In this document: one piece after another, positions 25,792 to 35,331 of the stretch | Layout: every line of letters begins with the position of its first letter | How positions within the stretch are numbered: position 1 is the stretch's first letter | Program-made: the position numbers and the translations under genes | The notes under the pieces: model-generated | Seen by the model: only the letters and a program-made list of their open reading frames with translations | Told to the model about the DNA's origin: nothing | Database searches by the model: none | Assembly (NCBI RefSeq): GCF_030269325.1 | Contig: NZ_BSTD01000002.1 | Coordinates: 496,001 to 560,000 of the forward strand | Source: Amycolatopsis sp. NBRC 101858 | GTDB lineage: Bacteria > Actinomycetota > Actinomycetes > Mycobacteriales > Pseudonocardiaceae | DNA: 64,000 nucleotides | Reading direction: 5' to 3'

Positions 25792-28065
25792 ATGAGCACC
25801 GAGGTCGTGGTGGGCATCGCGGGTGCGGTGATCGCCCTGGTCGCGGCGGTCATCGCGTACCTGCAGCTGCGCCGGACCCCGGCGGCCGGGGCGGCGCGGC
25901 CGCCGGCCCGGCTCACCCTCGGCGACGTCCCGCGCGAGCCGCTTTCGGCCGTCCACCGCGGATCGCTCCTCACCCGGGTCGACGAAACGTTCGCCGCCGG
26001 CCGGTTCTGCGTGCTGCTCGGCGGCCGTGGCGTCGGCAAGACCCACCTCGCGGCCGCGTTCGCCCGGGCGGCGGCCGCGAAGTCGACCGTGGTGTGGGTG
26101 GCGGCCGAGGACCCGGCGAACACCGTCCAGGCCTACGCCGAGCTGGCCCGCCGGGCGGGGGTGGCCGACGTCGTCGCCGACGCGGAAGCGGCCGCCCGCA
26201 CCGGCCTGGCGTGGCTGGACGGCCTCGACCGCCCGCTGGTGGTGTTCGACAACGCGACCGACCCGGACGCCCTCAACCGGTGGCTGCCCGCCCGCGCCCG
26301 GGTGCTCGTCACGACGACCGTGCAGGACTTCGAAATCCTGGGCGGCACGGTACCGGTGACCGGGTTCGGCGAGCAGGAAGCGGTCCGGTTCCTCGCCGCC
26401 CGCTCGGGCCTGGCCGCCGACGACGCGGCGAACGGCGTCGCCCGCGAACTGGGCTGCCTGCCACTGGCGCTGGCCCAGGCGGGCGGCGTGATCCGGCGCC
26501 AGCGGCTGACGTTCGCGACCTACCTCGACCGGCTCCCGCACACGCCGCTGCAGGCACTGCTCGAACGCGTCCCGGGCGAGGGTTACCCGGCGTGCGTCGA
26601 GGACACGACGCTGGAGTCGCTGCGCGCGGTGACGGCCCGCGACGGGCGGGCCCAGCCCCTCGCCGAGCTGCTGGCGGTGCTGTCGGCCCGGGGCGTCCGC
26701 CGCGAGCTGGCCCACCGGGCGGGCCCGGACCCGGTGGCGGTCGACGCGGCACTGGGCGGCCTCGCGGGCGCGTCCCTGGTCGGCTTCGACGTCACGGGCG
26801 AGGTGGTGACGATGCACCGCCTGACCCAGCGCGCGCTGCTGGGCCGGCTGCACGCGGAGGAGCGGCTGGCGGAGGCCCTGGACCGGGCGTTCGCCGTGGT
26901 GGAGACGGACGATCCGGCACCGGACTTCGTCGACCACGTCGCCGCGCTGTGGCGGCACTTCCGCGCGTTGCCGTCGGCCGAGCTCGCGCCGAGGCTGGAG
27001 CGCATCCTGCGGCTGCGGCGCCGGACAGTCGACCTCCTGGTAGACGCGAGCGCGTTCGCCCAGGCCCGCGGCCTCGGCCGGGAGGTGCTCGCGGACCACG
27101 ACGCGTACCTGCCCACCGACCACGACGACACCGACGAAGCCGCGCGATCGCTGCGCCGGGCATGCATGGCGAGCGAGTGGATGACGGAGGCGGTCACGCT
27201 GTCGGAGCGGATCTTCGACCGCCGGTCCCGGGTGCTCGGAGCCCGCTCGGACGGCACGATCGGTGCCCGGAACACCTTCGGCTACTGCTGCGAGTGCGCG
27301 GGCCAGCTCGACCGGGCCCTGAAGCTGCACCGGGAGAACCTCGACGAGTCACTGGCGGTGCTCGGCCCGGACCACCAGACCACGCTGTACGCGCGCATCA
27401 ACGTCGCGAGCACGCTTCGCTCGGCCGGTCGGCTCGACGAGGCGGTCGCCGTGTTCGAAGAAGACCTGCGGGAGAACCTGCGGGTGCACGGACCGGACCA
27501 CGCCTCGACGATCAACGCTCGCGGTGAGCTGGCCCGCACCTACGTGCGGACCGGCCGCGTGGCCGAAGGCATCGCGCTGCACGAGGCGAACGCCCGCCTC
27601 GGCGGCGAGCTTGCGACCTCGATGTGGTGGTCGCAGTACCGGGCGGCGGCATACCAGGCCGCGGGACGGCACAAAGAAGCCCTCGACCTCCTCCGCACAC
27701 TGCGCGCCGACACCGAACGTGAACAACCGGCCGACAGCCTCGACGCGGTGCGAGTCCGGCTGTTCCTGGCGCGGGCGCTCCTGGACGCCGAACGCACCGC
27801 CGAGGCGCTGGAGCTGTTCGAACGGACCGTCGCCGACCGCGCCCGGATCCTCGGGCCCGACCACACCGGCACCCTCAACGCCCGTCGCAACCTCGGCCTC
27901 GCCCAGCTCCGCGCGGGCGAACCCGAGGCCGCCCGGGAAGCCCTCACCGCCGTCACGGCCGACTACCGGCGGGTGCTCGGGCCCGGGCACCCCTACAGCC
28001 GGCAGGTCGAGAGCGATCTCGCCGGCCTGCCGGCGCCGGCTCAGCGCCGCCGGGTGCGGAGGTAG
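25792..28065 (+). CDS. STAND-type ATPase with TPR repeats and N-terminal membrane anchor
   Basis: Protein of 757 residues. One membrane helix (about 4-23) precedes an NB-ARC-like P-loop domain with GGRGVGKTHLAAAF (Walker A, about residue 77), LVVFDNATD (Walker B) and RVLVTTTVQDF. A GCLPLALAQAG motif near residue 220 matches the GLPL box of STAND ATPases. A winged-helix segment follows, then TPR repeats from about residue 480 with the recurring LGPDHxxTLxAR signature. STAND proteins oligomerise after ligand binding by the repeats. No effector domain is visible. ATG 25792 has TAGCCT six bases upstream. Its 3' end overlaps the convergent VWA gene by 25 bases. Confidence 0.85.
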   Translation: MSTEVVVGIAGAVIALVAAVIAYLQLRRTPAAGAARPPARLTLGDVPREPLSAVHRGSLLTRVDETFAAGRFCVLLGGRGVGKTHLAAAFARAAAAKSTVVWVAAEDPANTVQAYAELARRAGVADVVADAEAAARTGLAWLDGLDRPLVVFDNATDPDALNRWLPARARVLVTTTVQDFEILGGTVPVTGFGEQEAVRFLAARSGLAADDAANGVARELGCLPLALAQAGGVIRRQRLTFATYLDRLPHTPLQALLERVPGEGYPACVEDTTLESLRAVTARDGRAQPLAELLAVLSARGVRRELAHRAGPDPVAVDAALGGLAGASLVGFDVTGEVVTMHRLTQRALLGRLHAEERLAEALDRAFAVVETDDPAPDFVDHVAALWRHFRALPSAELAPRLERILRLRRRTVDLLVDASAFAQARGLGREVLADHDAYLPTDHDDTDEAARSLRRACMASEWMTEAVTLSERIFDRRSRVLGARSDGTIGARNTFGYCCECAGQLDRALKLHRENLDESLAVLGPDHQTTLYARINVASTLRSAGRLDEAVAVFEEDLRENLRVHGPDHASTINARGELARTYVRTGRVAEGIALHEANARLGGELATSMWWSQYRAAAYQAAGRHKEALDLLRTLRADTEREQPADSLDAVRVRLFLARALLDAERTAEALELFERTVADRARILGPDHTGTLNARRNLGLAQLRAGEPEAAREALTAVTADYRRVLGPGHPYSRQVESDLAGLPAPAQRRRVRR

Positions 28066-30005
28066 TCCCCCACCACCGCGGCGCCCAGGCCGTCCAGGTC
28101 CGGTGCGACCACCCGGCCACCCGAACGTCGGGCGATGACGTCCACGAACGCCGTCAGCCGCGGGTCGTCGCCGAGGCGGAACACCGTCACCGACGCTCCC
28201 AGCTTCGCCAGCCTGTCCACTTCGGACAGTGTCTTGTGGAGGGTCCGCGGCTGGGGCGGGTAGTCGAAGACCGCTTCGCCGTCCGGCTCCAGGTGCGCCG
28301 TCGGCTCGCCGTCGGTGACCATCAGGACCACCGGCTGGGCGTCCGGGTGGCGGCGCAGGTGCTGCCCGGCCAGCAGCAGCGCGTGGTGGGCGTTGGTGCC
28401 CTGCTCCCACGCGCCCTCCAGCCCGATCAGCTCCGGCAGCTCGACGGACATCGCGTGGCGCCCGAACGTGATCAGCTGCAGCGCGTCGTTGCGGAAGCGC
28501 GTGCTGATCAGCTGGTGCAGGGCGAGCGCCGTGCGCTTCATCGGCAGCCAGCGGCCCTCCTGGACCATCGACCACGACGTGTCGACCAGCAGCGCCACCG
28601 CCGCCCGCGACCGGTGCTCGGTCTCCACCACTTCGACGTCCTCGACGTCGAGGCGGACCGCGCTCTCCCCCACCGACACCGACCGCAGCACGGCGTTGCG
28701 GATCGTCCGCGGCACGTCCCAGGGCTGCATGTCCCCGAACCGCCACGGCCGTGACGCACCCGTCGGCTCGCCCGCCGCACCCGCCGACTCGGTTTCGCGG
28801 TCGCCGGCCTTGCCGCGCAACGCGTTCACGATGTCGGACAGCGCCGTCTCGCCCAGGCGCCGCAACGCCTTGGGCGACAACCTGAGCGTCCCGTCGGCGG
28901 CCCGTTCGAACAGGCCCTGGCGGCGCAGCTCACGCTCCAGTTCGGACAGTCGCCGCGCGTCGACGCCGGCGTCCTTGCCCAGCTGGCGTTCGAGCGCCTC
29001 CAGGTCGATGTCCTCCAGGCGCGCGCCGGGGTAGGACTGGCCGAGCTGCTCGGCCAAGGCGTCCAGTTCGGCGAGATCCGCCATCGCCTGGGCGCCTTCG
29101 CCCATGCCCAGCGGGTTCTTGCCGCGGAAGCGCTCGGAACCCGTCCAGTCCTCGCCCGGCCGCGCGGCCCGCAGCTGACTGTCCAACTGGGACAGCTGCT
29201 GCGCGAGCCGCGGGTCGCCGAACGCCTGCTGGGTCAGCTCGGCGAGCTCGGCCCGCTGCTCGGCCGACATCGAGTTGAGCATCCGCTGCGCCGCCGCGGA
29301 CCGCTCGGCGAGCGCGTCGATCAGCTCCTCGGCGGTGCGCGGGTTCTCCGGGAAGAACTCGCCGTGCTTGGCCATGAAGTCGTCGAAGCGCTCCTGGATG
29401 TCCTCCGCGCCCTGGGCGTGGGCGGACAGGAGGTCGTTGAGGTCGGAGAGCATCTCGTTGATCCGCTCGACGTCCTCGGGCCCGGCGTTCTGCAGTGCCT
29501 GCTTCATGCCCTGGAAGCGGGACTCCATCAGTTCCTGGCCGAGCAGGTCCCGGATTTTCTGGTAGTTCTCCCGGCCCTGCTCGGAGCGCCAGTCGTACTC
29601 GGAAAGCTCGTTGACGGCTGCGGCCGTGCCCGGCGGCAGCGCGTCGAGCTGGGCCTCCCGGAAGCGGGCGTCGTCGTCCGGGTCCGGGAAGAGCTCCCGG
29701 CGCTCGGCGTCGAGCGCTTCCTGCAGCAGCCGCTGGACCTCCTGGAGGGTGCCGTCGAGGTTGTTGCGGCGCTGGATCTGCGACCGGCGCTGCCACAGGC
29801 GCCGGGTGAGCTCGTCCAGGCCCGACGTGCGTTCGGTGCCGCGCCGGAGCAGTTCCTCCAGCGCGGACCGCGGCGACGACCCGGCCATGACCTCGCGGCC
29901 GATCTCGTCGAGCGCGTCCCGCAGGTCGGCCGGGGGCGCGAGCGGGTCCGGCCCGTCGTGCCACGGGCCGTAGGAGTAGCCGTCGGGAAGCGGGACCGCG
30001 GTCAT
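28041..30005 (-). CDS. VWA-domain protein, partner of an AAA+ ATPase
   Basis: Protein of 654 residues. A long helical, charged region (about 1-440) precedes a von Willebrand A domain whose MIDAS motif LLVDTSWSM lies near residue 475, with MVTDGEPTAH later. It resembles the ChlD-like partners of ChlI/MoxR-type AAA+ proteins, which bind metal and recruit substrates. No protease or chelatase active site is seen, so chelatase activity is not implied. Its ATG overlaps the stop of the AAA+ gene by four bases, so the products are made together and probably form one complex. Confidence 0.87.
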   Translation of the reverse strand: MTAVPLPDGYSYGPWHDGPDPLAPPADLRDALDEIGREVMAGSSPRSALEELLRRGTERTSGLDELTRRLWQRRSQIQRRNNLDGTLQEVQRLLQEALDAERRELFPDPDDDARFREAQLDALPPGTAAAVNELSEYDWRSEQGRENYQKIRDLLGQELMESRFQGMKQALQNAGPEDVERINEMLSDLNDLLSAHAQGAEDIQERFDDFMAKHGEFFPENPRTAEELIDALAERSAAAQRMLNSMSAEQRAELAELTQQAFGDPRLAQQLSQLDSQLRAARPGEDWTGSERFRGKNPLGMGEGAQAMADLAELDALAEQLGQSYPGARLEDIDLEALERQLGKDAGVDARRLSELERELRRQGLFERAADGTLRLSPKALRRLGETALSDIVNALRGKAGDRETESAGAAGEPTGASRPWRFGDMQPWDVPRTIRNAVLRSVSVGESAVRLDVEDVEVVETEHRSRAAVALLVDTSWSMVQEGRWLPMKRTALALHQLISTRFRNDALQLITFGRHAMSVELPELIGLEGAWEQGTNAHHALLLAGQHLRRHPDAQPVVLMVTDGEPTAHLEPDGEAVFDYPPQPRTLHKTLSEVDRLAKLGASVTVFRLGDDPRLTAFVDVIARRSGGRVVAPDLDGLGAAVVGDYLRTRRR

Positions 30006-31399
30006 CGGCCGTAGACGGTCGTCGTGTCGTCGGAGTCCTTGGCGAGCCGCCGGGCCAGGAACAGCGATTCGAGGGCGAGTTCGACGGCGGCCGCGATCCG
30101 GCCGGCGGGTTCGTCGGCTTCGACGCCGGCGCGCCGGGCGACCTCGTGCAGCACCGGGAGCTCCGGCAGGGCTTCGAGGACGTCCTTGCCCGGCACGCGC
30201 TCGCCGGTGGCGACGAGGTGCCCCTCGGCGACGGCGTCGGCCAGCGGCCGCAGGTCGAGGCCGGCGAACCGCTCGCGGGCGGTCTCGGCGATCGCGCGGC
30301 GCAGCAGGTGCACGAGGTGCTCGATCTCACGGCCTTCTTCGCCGGGCTCGAACTCGATCTTGCCGCGCAGCACCGACGGGACGGCGTCGAGGTCGACCGG
30401 GCGGGCCACCGCGGGCTCTTCCCCGGTCAGCGCCGAACGCCGCAGGGCCGCGGCCGCGACGGTTTCCGCCGCGGCGACGGCGAACCGCGCCGACACGCCG
30501 GAGCGCTGGTCGATGACCGGCGATTCGCGGAGGTTCCGGACGAACCGGGCGATGACCTCCAGCAGCGGCTCGCCGACCTCGGCGACCAGGTTCGCCTCCT
30601 GCCGGACGACGGCGACCTCGGACTCGACGTCCAGGGGGTAGTGCGTGCGGATCTCGGCGCCGAAGCGGTCCTTGAGCGGGGTGATGATCCGGCCGCGGTT
30701 GGTGTAGTCCTCCGGGTTCGCGGTCGCGACGAGCAGGACGTCCAGGGGCAGCCGCAGCGTGTAGCCGCGGACCTGGATGTCGCGCTCCTCCATCACGTTG
30801 AGCAGGGCGACCTGGATGCGCTCGGCGAGGTCGGGCAGCTCGTTGATGGCGACGATGCCGCGGTGGGCGCGCGGGACCAGGCCGAAGTGGATGGTCTCGG
30901 GGTCGCCCAGGCTGCGGCCTTCGGCGACCTTCACCGGGTCGACGTCGCCGATCAGGTCGCCGACGGAGGTGTCCGGTGTGGCGAGCTTCTCCGTGTAGCG
31001 CTCGGAGCGGTGCCGCCAGGCGACCGGCAGCTCGTCACCGAGCTCGGCGGCGCGCCGGATCGACGCGGGCGTGATCGGCTGGAGCGGGTGTTCGCCCAGC
31101 TCGGAGCCCTCGATGACGGGCGTCCACTCGTCGAGGAGGCCGGCGAGGGTGCGCAGCAGGCGGGTCTTGCCCTGGCCGCGTTCGCCGAGCAGGACGACGT
31201 CGTGCCCGGCCAGCAGCGCGCGCTCGAGCTGCGGCAGCACGGTGCGGGAGAACCCGACGATGCCGGGCCAGGCGTCTTCGCCGTTCTTGAGGGCGGTCAG
31301 CAGGTTGTCGTGGATCTCTTGCGCGATCGGGCGGGGCTCGTACCCGGCCGCGCGCAGGGCCCCGGCGGTGCGGGGAAGAGCGTCTGGAACTGCGTTCAC
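30002..31399 (-). CDS. MoxR/ChlI-like AAA+ ATPase
   Basis: Protein of 465 residues. Walker A is GERGQGKT (72-79), Walker B reads GIVAINELPD, with Asn in place of the usual first Asp, and sensor 1 is LLVATANPEDY. The ChlI-type helical lid follows (FARFVRNLRES, SGVSARFAVAAAE). Such ATPases work with VWA proteins in assembly or remodelling of protein complexes. GTG 31399 has TAGCGT seven bases upstream (31407-31412), a leaderless signature. It is the first gene of a two-gene operon and distinct from the MoxR gene at 44982. Confidence 0.88.
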   Translation of the reverse strand: MNAVPDALPRTAGALRAAGYEPRPIAQEIHDNLLTALKNGEDAWPGIVGFSRTVLPQLERALLAGHDVVLLGERGQGKTRLLRTLAGLLDEWTPVIEGSELGEHPLQPITPASIRRAAELGDELPVAWRHRSERYTEKLATPDTSVGDLIGDVDPVKVAEGRSLGDPETIHFGLVPRAHRGIVAINELPDLAERIQVALLNVMEERDIQVRGYTLRLPLDVLLVATANPEDYTNRGRIITPLKDRFGAEIRTHYPLDVESEVAVVRQEANLVAEVGEPLLEVIARFVRNLRESPVIDQRSGVSARFAVAAAETVAAAALRRSALTGEEPAVARPVDLDAVPSVLRGKIEFEPGEEGREIEHLVHLLRRAIAETARERFAGLDLRPLADAVAEGHLVATGERVPGKDVLEALPELPVLHEVARRAGVEADEPAGRIAAAVELALESLFLARRLAKDSDDTTTVYGR

Positions 31400-31499
31400 C
31401 CGTTCGACGCTACTGCGCGATCGGCGGTGCGTCGATGTGGAGCGACTCCAGCGTGGGCGCGCTGCCGGAGTGCGGGACGGCCCGGTAAAATAGGGCGTC

Positions 31500-32297
31500 G
31501 TGTGCCGTCCCAGTGCGACTTTCGCCGTCTGGTCGTCCGCGTGGCTGAACGGAGCCGCGGCGTCCGACGATGTCCTCGACGCCCTGCTCGCGTGGGGTGA
31601 AGCCCACGACGTCGTGGCGGCCGACGCGGCCGCGGCGGAGGCGTTCGCGCTGCCGCTGGCCTTCAACCGCGCGGCCACCCCGGTCCAGCTGCTGATGGCG
31701 TTGCGTTCGCAGGGAGCGAAAAGCATGCGGCTGGTCCTCCCGGTCCCGGGCGACGTCCGCGGCCTCGGTGGCGGCGGGCCGTTCACGGAGGCGGCGTTGC
31801 GCGCGGGTGACGCCGTGGTGCTCCCGGAGCTCGGGTTCGGGCTGGTCCCGCAGCCGATCGCCGAGGGCCTGGTGCGCTGGACGGTGTATTCGCTGGCGTC
31901 GAATTCGGCGCCTGAGTACGTCGGGCTGGGCGAAGCCGAGCACGGGCTGACGGACGCGATCCGCAACAGCGCGGGGGCGTTGCAGGCCTTGGACGTGGCC
32001 TCGGACCGGCCGGGGGTGCGGGCGGAGCTGTCGGCGCACCTGCGCGCGCGACCGGACGTGGACTGGCCGGCGGGAACGCCCGGGCGGGCGTTGCGGGTGC
32101 TGCAGCGGGCGGAGGAGATCGCGGCGATCTTGGTGATCGCGTCCTCCGACGACCCTGGCGGGGCACTGTCGGCTTCGGCGTCGTCGTTGCGGGCCCAGGC
32201 TTTGCGGCCGTTGTCGGACGCGGTCCGGACAGCGCAGTGCGCGGCGGTCAACGAGGCGGTCCGGGTGTTCGCGGAGCAGACGGCCCGCGAGGGCTGA
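31500..32297 (+). CDS. Conserved hypothetical protein, actinobacterial type
   Basis: Protein of 265 residues with no family recognised. It is Ala-rich and soluble, with no membrane segment or signal peptide. Segments such as LVLPVPGDVRGLGGGGPF and VVLPELGFGLVP suggest a mixed alpha/beta fold. The GTG start at 31500 follows TAAAAT (31486-31491) by eight bases, so transcription starts at or next to the start codon. It is divergent from the AAA+/VWA operon and ends before a strong terminator. Confidence 0.75.
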   Translation: MCRPSATFAVWSSAWLNGAAASDDVLDALLAWGEAHDVVAADAAAAEAFALPLAFNRAATPVQLLMALRSQGAKSMRLVLPVPGDVRGLGGGGPFTEAALRAGDAVVLPELGFGLVPQPIAEGLVRWTVYSLASNSAPEYVGLGEAEHGLTDAIRNSAGALQALDVASDRPGVRAELSAHLRARPDVDWPAGTPGRALRVLQRAEEIAAILVIASSDDPGGALSASASSLRAQALRPLSDAVRTAQCAAVNEAVRVFAEQTAREG

Positions 32298-32334
32298 GGT
32301 TTCGAGAGCGCCCCAGTGTGAGCTTCGGTGCAAT

Positions 32335-32378
32335 CAAGGCGGCCCAGGGTGCGGTGAACGCACCCCAAGGCCGCCTTG
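32335..32378. terminator. Compound hairpin between the hypothetical gene and hemH
   Basis: CAAGGCGGCC pairs with GGCCGCCTTG over ten bases, and inside it GGGTGCG pairs with CGCACCC around GTGAA. The two stacked stems lie between converging genes and should stop transcription both ways. The inner and outer arms are offset by short internal bulges (CA and CAA). Confidence 0.85.
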
Positions 32379-32387
32379 GGACGCCGG

Positions 32388-33431
32388 TCAGCGAGCCGGG
32401 CGCTTCGCCGGCTCGCAGCAGCCCACCGCGCATGGTGCGCCGTTGATCGTGCAGCCCGCCGAGGGGAACGGGGACAGCTTCCGCGGCGCCACCCCGTGTG
32501 TGTGCTCGCGGACCAGCTCCACCACCAGCTCCGCGAACCGCGGGTCCGAACCCGCCGTTGCCGCGCGGGCGAAGGCCATTCCGTGCTCCGCCGCTCGCTC
32601 CGCCGCCTCGTTGTCCAGGTCCCAAATCACCTCCAGGTGATCCGACACGAACCCGATCGGCGACACGACGACCCCGGTGACCCCCGACTCGTGCAGTGCG
32701 TCGATGTGGTCGACGATGTCCGGCTCCAGCCACGGCACCTGCGGCGGCCCCGACCGCGACTGCCAGACGACGTCGTATTCCGCAATGCCCGCCTCGGCCG
32801 CCACCAGGCGGGCCGCCTCCGCGATCTGGCGCGAATACCGGCCGCCGCCTTCGGACGGGGGGCCCGACGCCCGGTCCGCGCTCGACGGGACCGAGTGGGC
32901 CGTGAACACCGTGCGGATCCCCGGTGCGTCGCCCAGGGACGCGTGCGCCGCGCGGACGCCGTCCGCCACCGCCGAGACGAACAGCGGGTGGTCGAAGAAC
33001 TGCCGCAGTTTCACCAGTTCGGGTGCTTCGGGGCCGACCGCGGCGCGGGCGCGCTCGATGTCCTCGTCGTACTGGCGGCACGCCGAGTAGCCGCCGTACG
33101 CGCTCGTGGGGAACACCAGGATCCGCTTCGCGCCGGCCGACGTCAGCGATTCGAGGGTGTCCTCGACCATCGGGTGCCAGTTGCGGTTGCCGAAGTGCAC
33201 CGGCAGGTCGATGCCGGCGGCCGCGAGCTGCTTCTCCACCGCGGCCATCGCGTCGCGGTTCAGCTTGTTGATCGGCGAGACACCGCCGAAGTGCCGGTAG
33301 TGCTCGGCGACCTCGAGCAGCCGCTCCCGCGGCACGCCCCGGCCCCTGGTGACGTTCTCGAGGAACGGCATGACGTCGTCAGGCCCTTCCGGACCGCCGA
33401 ACGAAAGCCACAGCAACGCGTCGTATCCCAC
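32388..33431 (-). CDS. hemH: Ferrochelatase (coproporphyrin type)
   Basis: Inserts ferrous iron into the porphyrin; in actinobacteria the substrate is coproporphyrin III. The 347-residue protein shows [15 protein letters not shown] at the N-terminus, the catalytic His region [12 protein letters not shown] and the conserved [14 protein letters not shown]. Cys in [14 protein letters not shown] at the C-terminus fit the [2Fe-2S] cluster of actinobacterial enzymes. The GTG at 33431 has CAAGAT six bases upstream, a relaxed leaderless -10. It is the counterpart of hemZ beside inhA in M. tuberculosis, here separated from inhA by a TetR/MFS pair. Confidence 0.96.
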   Translation of the reverse strand: MGYDALLWLSFGGPEGPDDVMPFLENVTRGRGVPRERLLEVAEHYRHFGGVSPINKLNRDAMAAVEKQLAAAGIDLPVHFGNRNWHPMVEDTLESLTSAGAKRILVFPTSAYGGYSACRQYDEDIERARAAVGPEAPELVKLRQFFDHPLFVSAVADGVRAAHASLGDAPGIRTVFTAHSVPSSADRASGPPSEGGGRYSRQIAEAARLVAAEAGIAEYDVVWQSRSGPPQVPWLEPDIVDHIDALHESGVTGVVVSPIGFVSDHLEVIWDLDNEAAERAAEHGMAFARAATAGSDPRFAELVVELVREHTHGVAPRKLSPFPSAGCTINGAPCAVGCCEPAKRPAR

Positions 33432-33517
33432 CCCGTCATCTTGCCGATGTGGCGGCCCGCACGCTGACGCGGGCCCGTTATGAATCGACCAGTCCAAAAC
33501 TCTGCTACAGTGCTCCC

Positions 33518-34099
33518 ATGGCCAGGCCACGGGAGTTCGACGAAACCGCCGCCGTCGAGAAGGCGATGCACGCCTTCTGGAAACACGGCTACGAAGCGAC
33601 CTCGACGCAGGACCTGTGCGAGGCCACCGGGCTCGGCCGCAGCAGCGTCTACAACACCTTCACCAGCAAGCGAGCCCTCTTCCGGCGCTCGCTCGCGCAC
33701 TACACCAGCACCCAGCTCGACAAGCGGCAGGCGGTCCTCGACGGCCCCGGAACCGCGGCCGAACGACTCGCCGCGGTCCTCGACCAGACCATCGAAGACG
33801 ACGTCGAGGAGCGCCGGCGCGGCTGCCTCGTGGTCAACACCCTGGCCGAACTCGGCCTGCCCGACGACGAAGTGGGCGCCGCGCTGCGCCACGACACCGA
33901 CCGGAACCTGACCATGTTCGCCGAGTGCGTGCGGGAAGGCGTGCTCGACGGCAGCCTCCGAGACGGCCTCGACCCCGCCGACGTGGCGGAATTCCTGCTC
34001 AGCACCACTTCGGGCCTGCGCGTGATGGCCCGCCGAGGCACGAGCCGCGACAGCATGCACGCCGTCGCGGACCTCGCGCTTGCGTCGATCACGCGCTGA
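33518..34099 (+). CDS. TetR-family regulator beside an MFS gene
   Basis: Protein of 193 residues. The helix-turn-helix ([20 protein letters not shown], then [17 protein letters not shown]) is typical of TetR. The C-terminal half is the ligand and dimer domain and contains one Cys in [12 protein letters not shown] 33518 has TACAGT six bases upstream (33506-33511). GACCAGTC in the -35 region is a short palindrome that could be part of its operator. It precedes an exporter gene in the same direction by 68 bases and probably represses it. Confidence 0.88.
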   Translation: MARPREFDETAAVEKAMHAFWKHGYEATSTQDLCEATGLGRSSVYNTFTSKRALFRRSLAHYTSTQLDKRQAVLDGPGTAAERLAAVLDQTIEDDVEERRRGCLVVNTLAELGLPDDEVGAALRHDTDRNLTMFAECVREGVLDGSLRDGLDPADVAEFLLSTTSGLRVMARRGTSRDSMHAVADLALASITR

Positions 34100-34133
34100 G
34101 CGCCGCACACCGCGGGCCAAGCGCGGGTTGATT

Positions 34134-34153
34134 TTGTACTGAACGATACACAA
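34134..34153 (+). promoter_or_regulatory. Candidate TetR operator before the MFS gene
   Basis: TTGTACTGAACGATACACAA contains the inverted TGTA...TACA arms with eight bases between. It lies 14 bases upstream of the MFS ATG, where GGAGG provides the ribosome binding site. Its position fits repression by the neighbouring TetR protein. The arms are short, so this call is tentative. Confidence 0.45.
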
Positions 34154-34167
34154 CCGGGAGGAACCCC

Positions 34168-35328
34168 ATGCCGTTGGCCGTCTTCGTCCTCGGGCTCAGC
34201 GTGTTCGCGCTGGGCACGTCCGAGTTCATGATCACCGGCCTGCTCCCCGGGATGGCCGCCGACCTCGGGGTGAGCATCCCCGACGCCGGCCTGCTGATCT
34301 CCGCCTTCGCGATCGGGATGGTCGTCGGCGCACCGCTGCTGGCGATCGGCACCCTGCGCCTCCCCCGCCGCCGGACGCTCATGACGCTGCTCGTGGTCTT
34401 CCTCGCCGCGCACGTCGTCGGCGCGCTCGCGACCGGGTACGCGGTGTTGTTCGCGACCCGGATCGTGGCGGCGCTCGCCTGCGCCGGGTTCTGGGCCGTC
34501 GCCCTGGCGACGACGATCGCCCTCGTGCCCGTCGACCGGCGGGGACGCGCGATGGCGGTGCTGGTCGGCGGGCTGACCGTCGCCAACATCGCCGGGGTGC
34601 CCGCCGGCACGTTCCTCGGCCAGCACGCGGGCTGGCGGACGGCGTTCTGGGCGGTGGCGGCGGTGACGCTGCTCGCGGTCGCCGGCGTGGCGCTGCTGGT
34701 GCCGGAGACGACCGCCGCCGCGGTGAGCGTCCGCGGCGAACTGCGGCTGTACCGCCGGCGCCGGGTGTGGCTCGCGCTCGGCGTGATCGCCTTGTGCCAG
34801 GCCATGATCTTCGCCGCGTTCAGCTACCTGGCACCGCTGCTGACCGAGACCGACGGCCTGTCCGCCGAGTGGGTGCCGGGCGTGCTGGCACTGTTCGGCG
34901 TCGGCGCGCTGATCGGGATCAGCGTCGGTGGCCGGCTGGCCGACCGGCGGCCGTTCGCCACGCTCTACGGCTGTCTCGCCTTGGCGCTGGCCGCCTTGCT
35001 GGTGCTCGCGCTGACCACCGACGCGCTCGTCGCCGTCGCGGCCGTGCTCGCGTTCGGCGTGGCCGGCTTCGGCGCCAATCCGGCGCTGAACCTGCGCGCC
35101 TACCAGGCCGCCGGGGACGCGCCGACGCTCGTCGGCGCCAGCACCACAGCCGCGTTCAACGTCGGCAACACGATCGGGCCGTGGCTCGGCGGGGTCGCGA
35201 TCGGGGCCGGTCTGGGCTTCCCGAGCGTGGCGTGGACGGGCATCGTCCTCGGCGCCGCGACCCTGGCCGCGCTCACGGTCGCGGTCGCCGTCCAGCGGAA
35301 CGACGACCGCGAGCCGGTCACGGTGTGA
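34168..35328 (+). CDS. MFS drug-efflux transporter (Cmx/AraJ-like)
   Basis: Protein of 386 residues with about 12 membrane segments. The opening FVLGLSVFALGTSEFMITGLLPGMA is the signature of the DHA1 group that includes AraJ and chloramphenicol exporters (Cml/Cmx). The motif-C-like glycine-rich helix GLTVANIAGVPAGTFLG is present in the fifth segment, a mark of antiporters. GGAGG six bases before the ATG gives a strong start. Its substrate is unknown. It is inserted between hemH and inhA together with its TetR gene. Confidence 0.9.
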   Translation: MPLAVFVLGLSVFALGTSEFMITGLLPGMAADLGVSIPDAGLLISAFAIGMVVGAPLLAIGTLRLPRRRTLMTLLVVFLAAHVVGALATGYAVLFATRIVAALACAGFWAVALATTIALVPVDRRGRAMAVLVGGLTVANIAGVPAGTFLGQHAGWRTAFWAVAAVTLLAVAGVALLVPETTAAAVSVRGELRLYRRRRVWLALGVIALCQAMIFAAFSYLAPLLTETDGLSAEWVPGVLALFGVGALIGISVGGRLADRRPFATLYGCLALALAALLVLALTTDALVAVAAVLAFGVAGFGANPALNLRAYQAAGDAPTLVGASTTAAFNVGNTIGPWLGGVAIGAGLGFPSVAWTGIVLGAATLAALTVAVAVQRNDDREPVTV

Positions 35329-35331
35329 GGC

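Noticed and set aside
28041..31399. Magnesium or cobalt chelatase
   Set aside because: There is no large chelatase subunit, and the AAA+ and VWA parts are found in many non-chelatase pairs.
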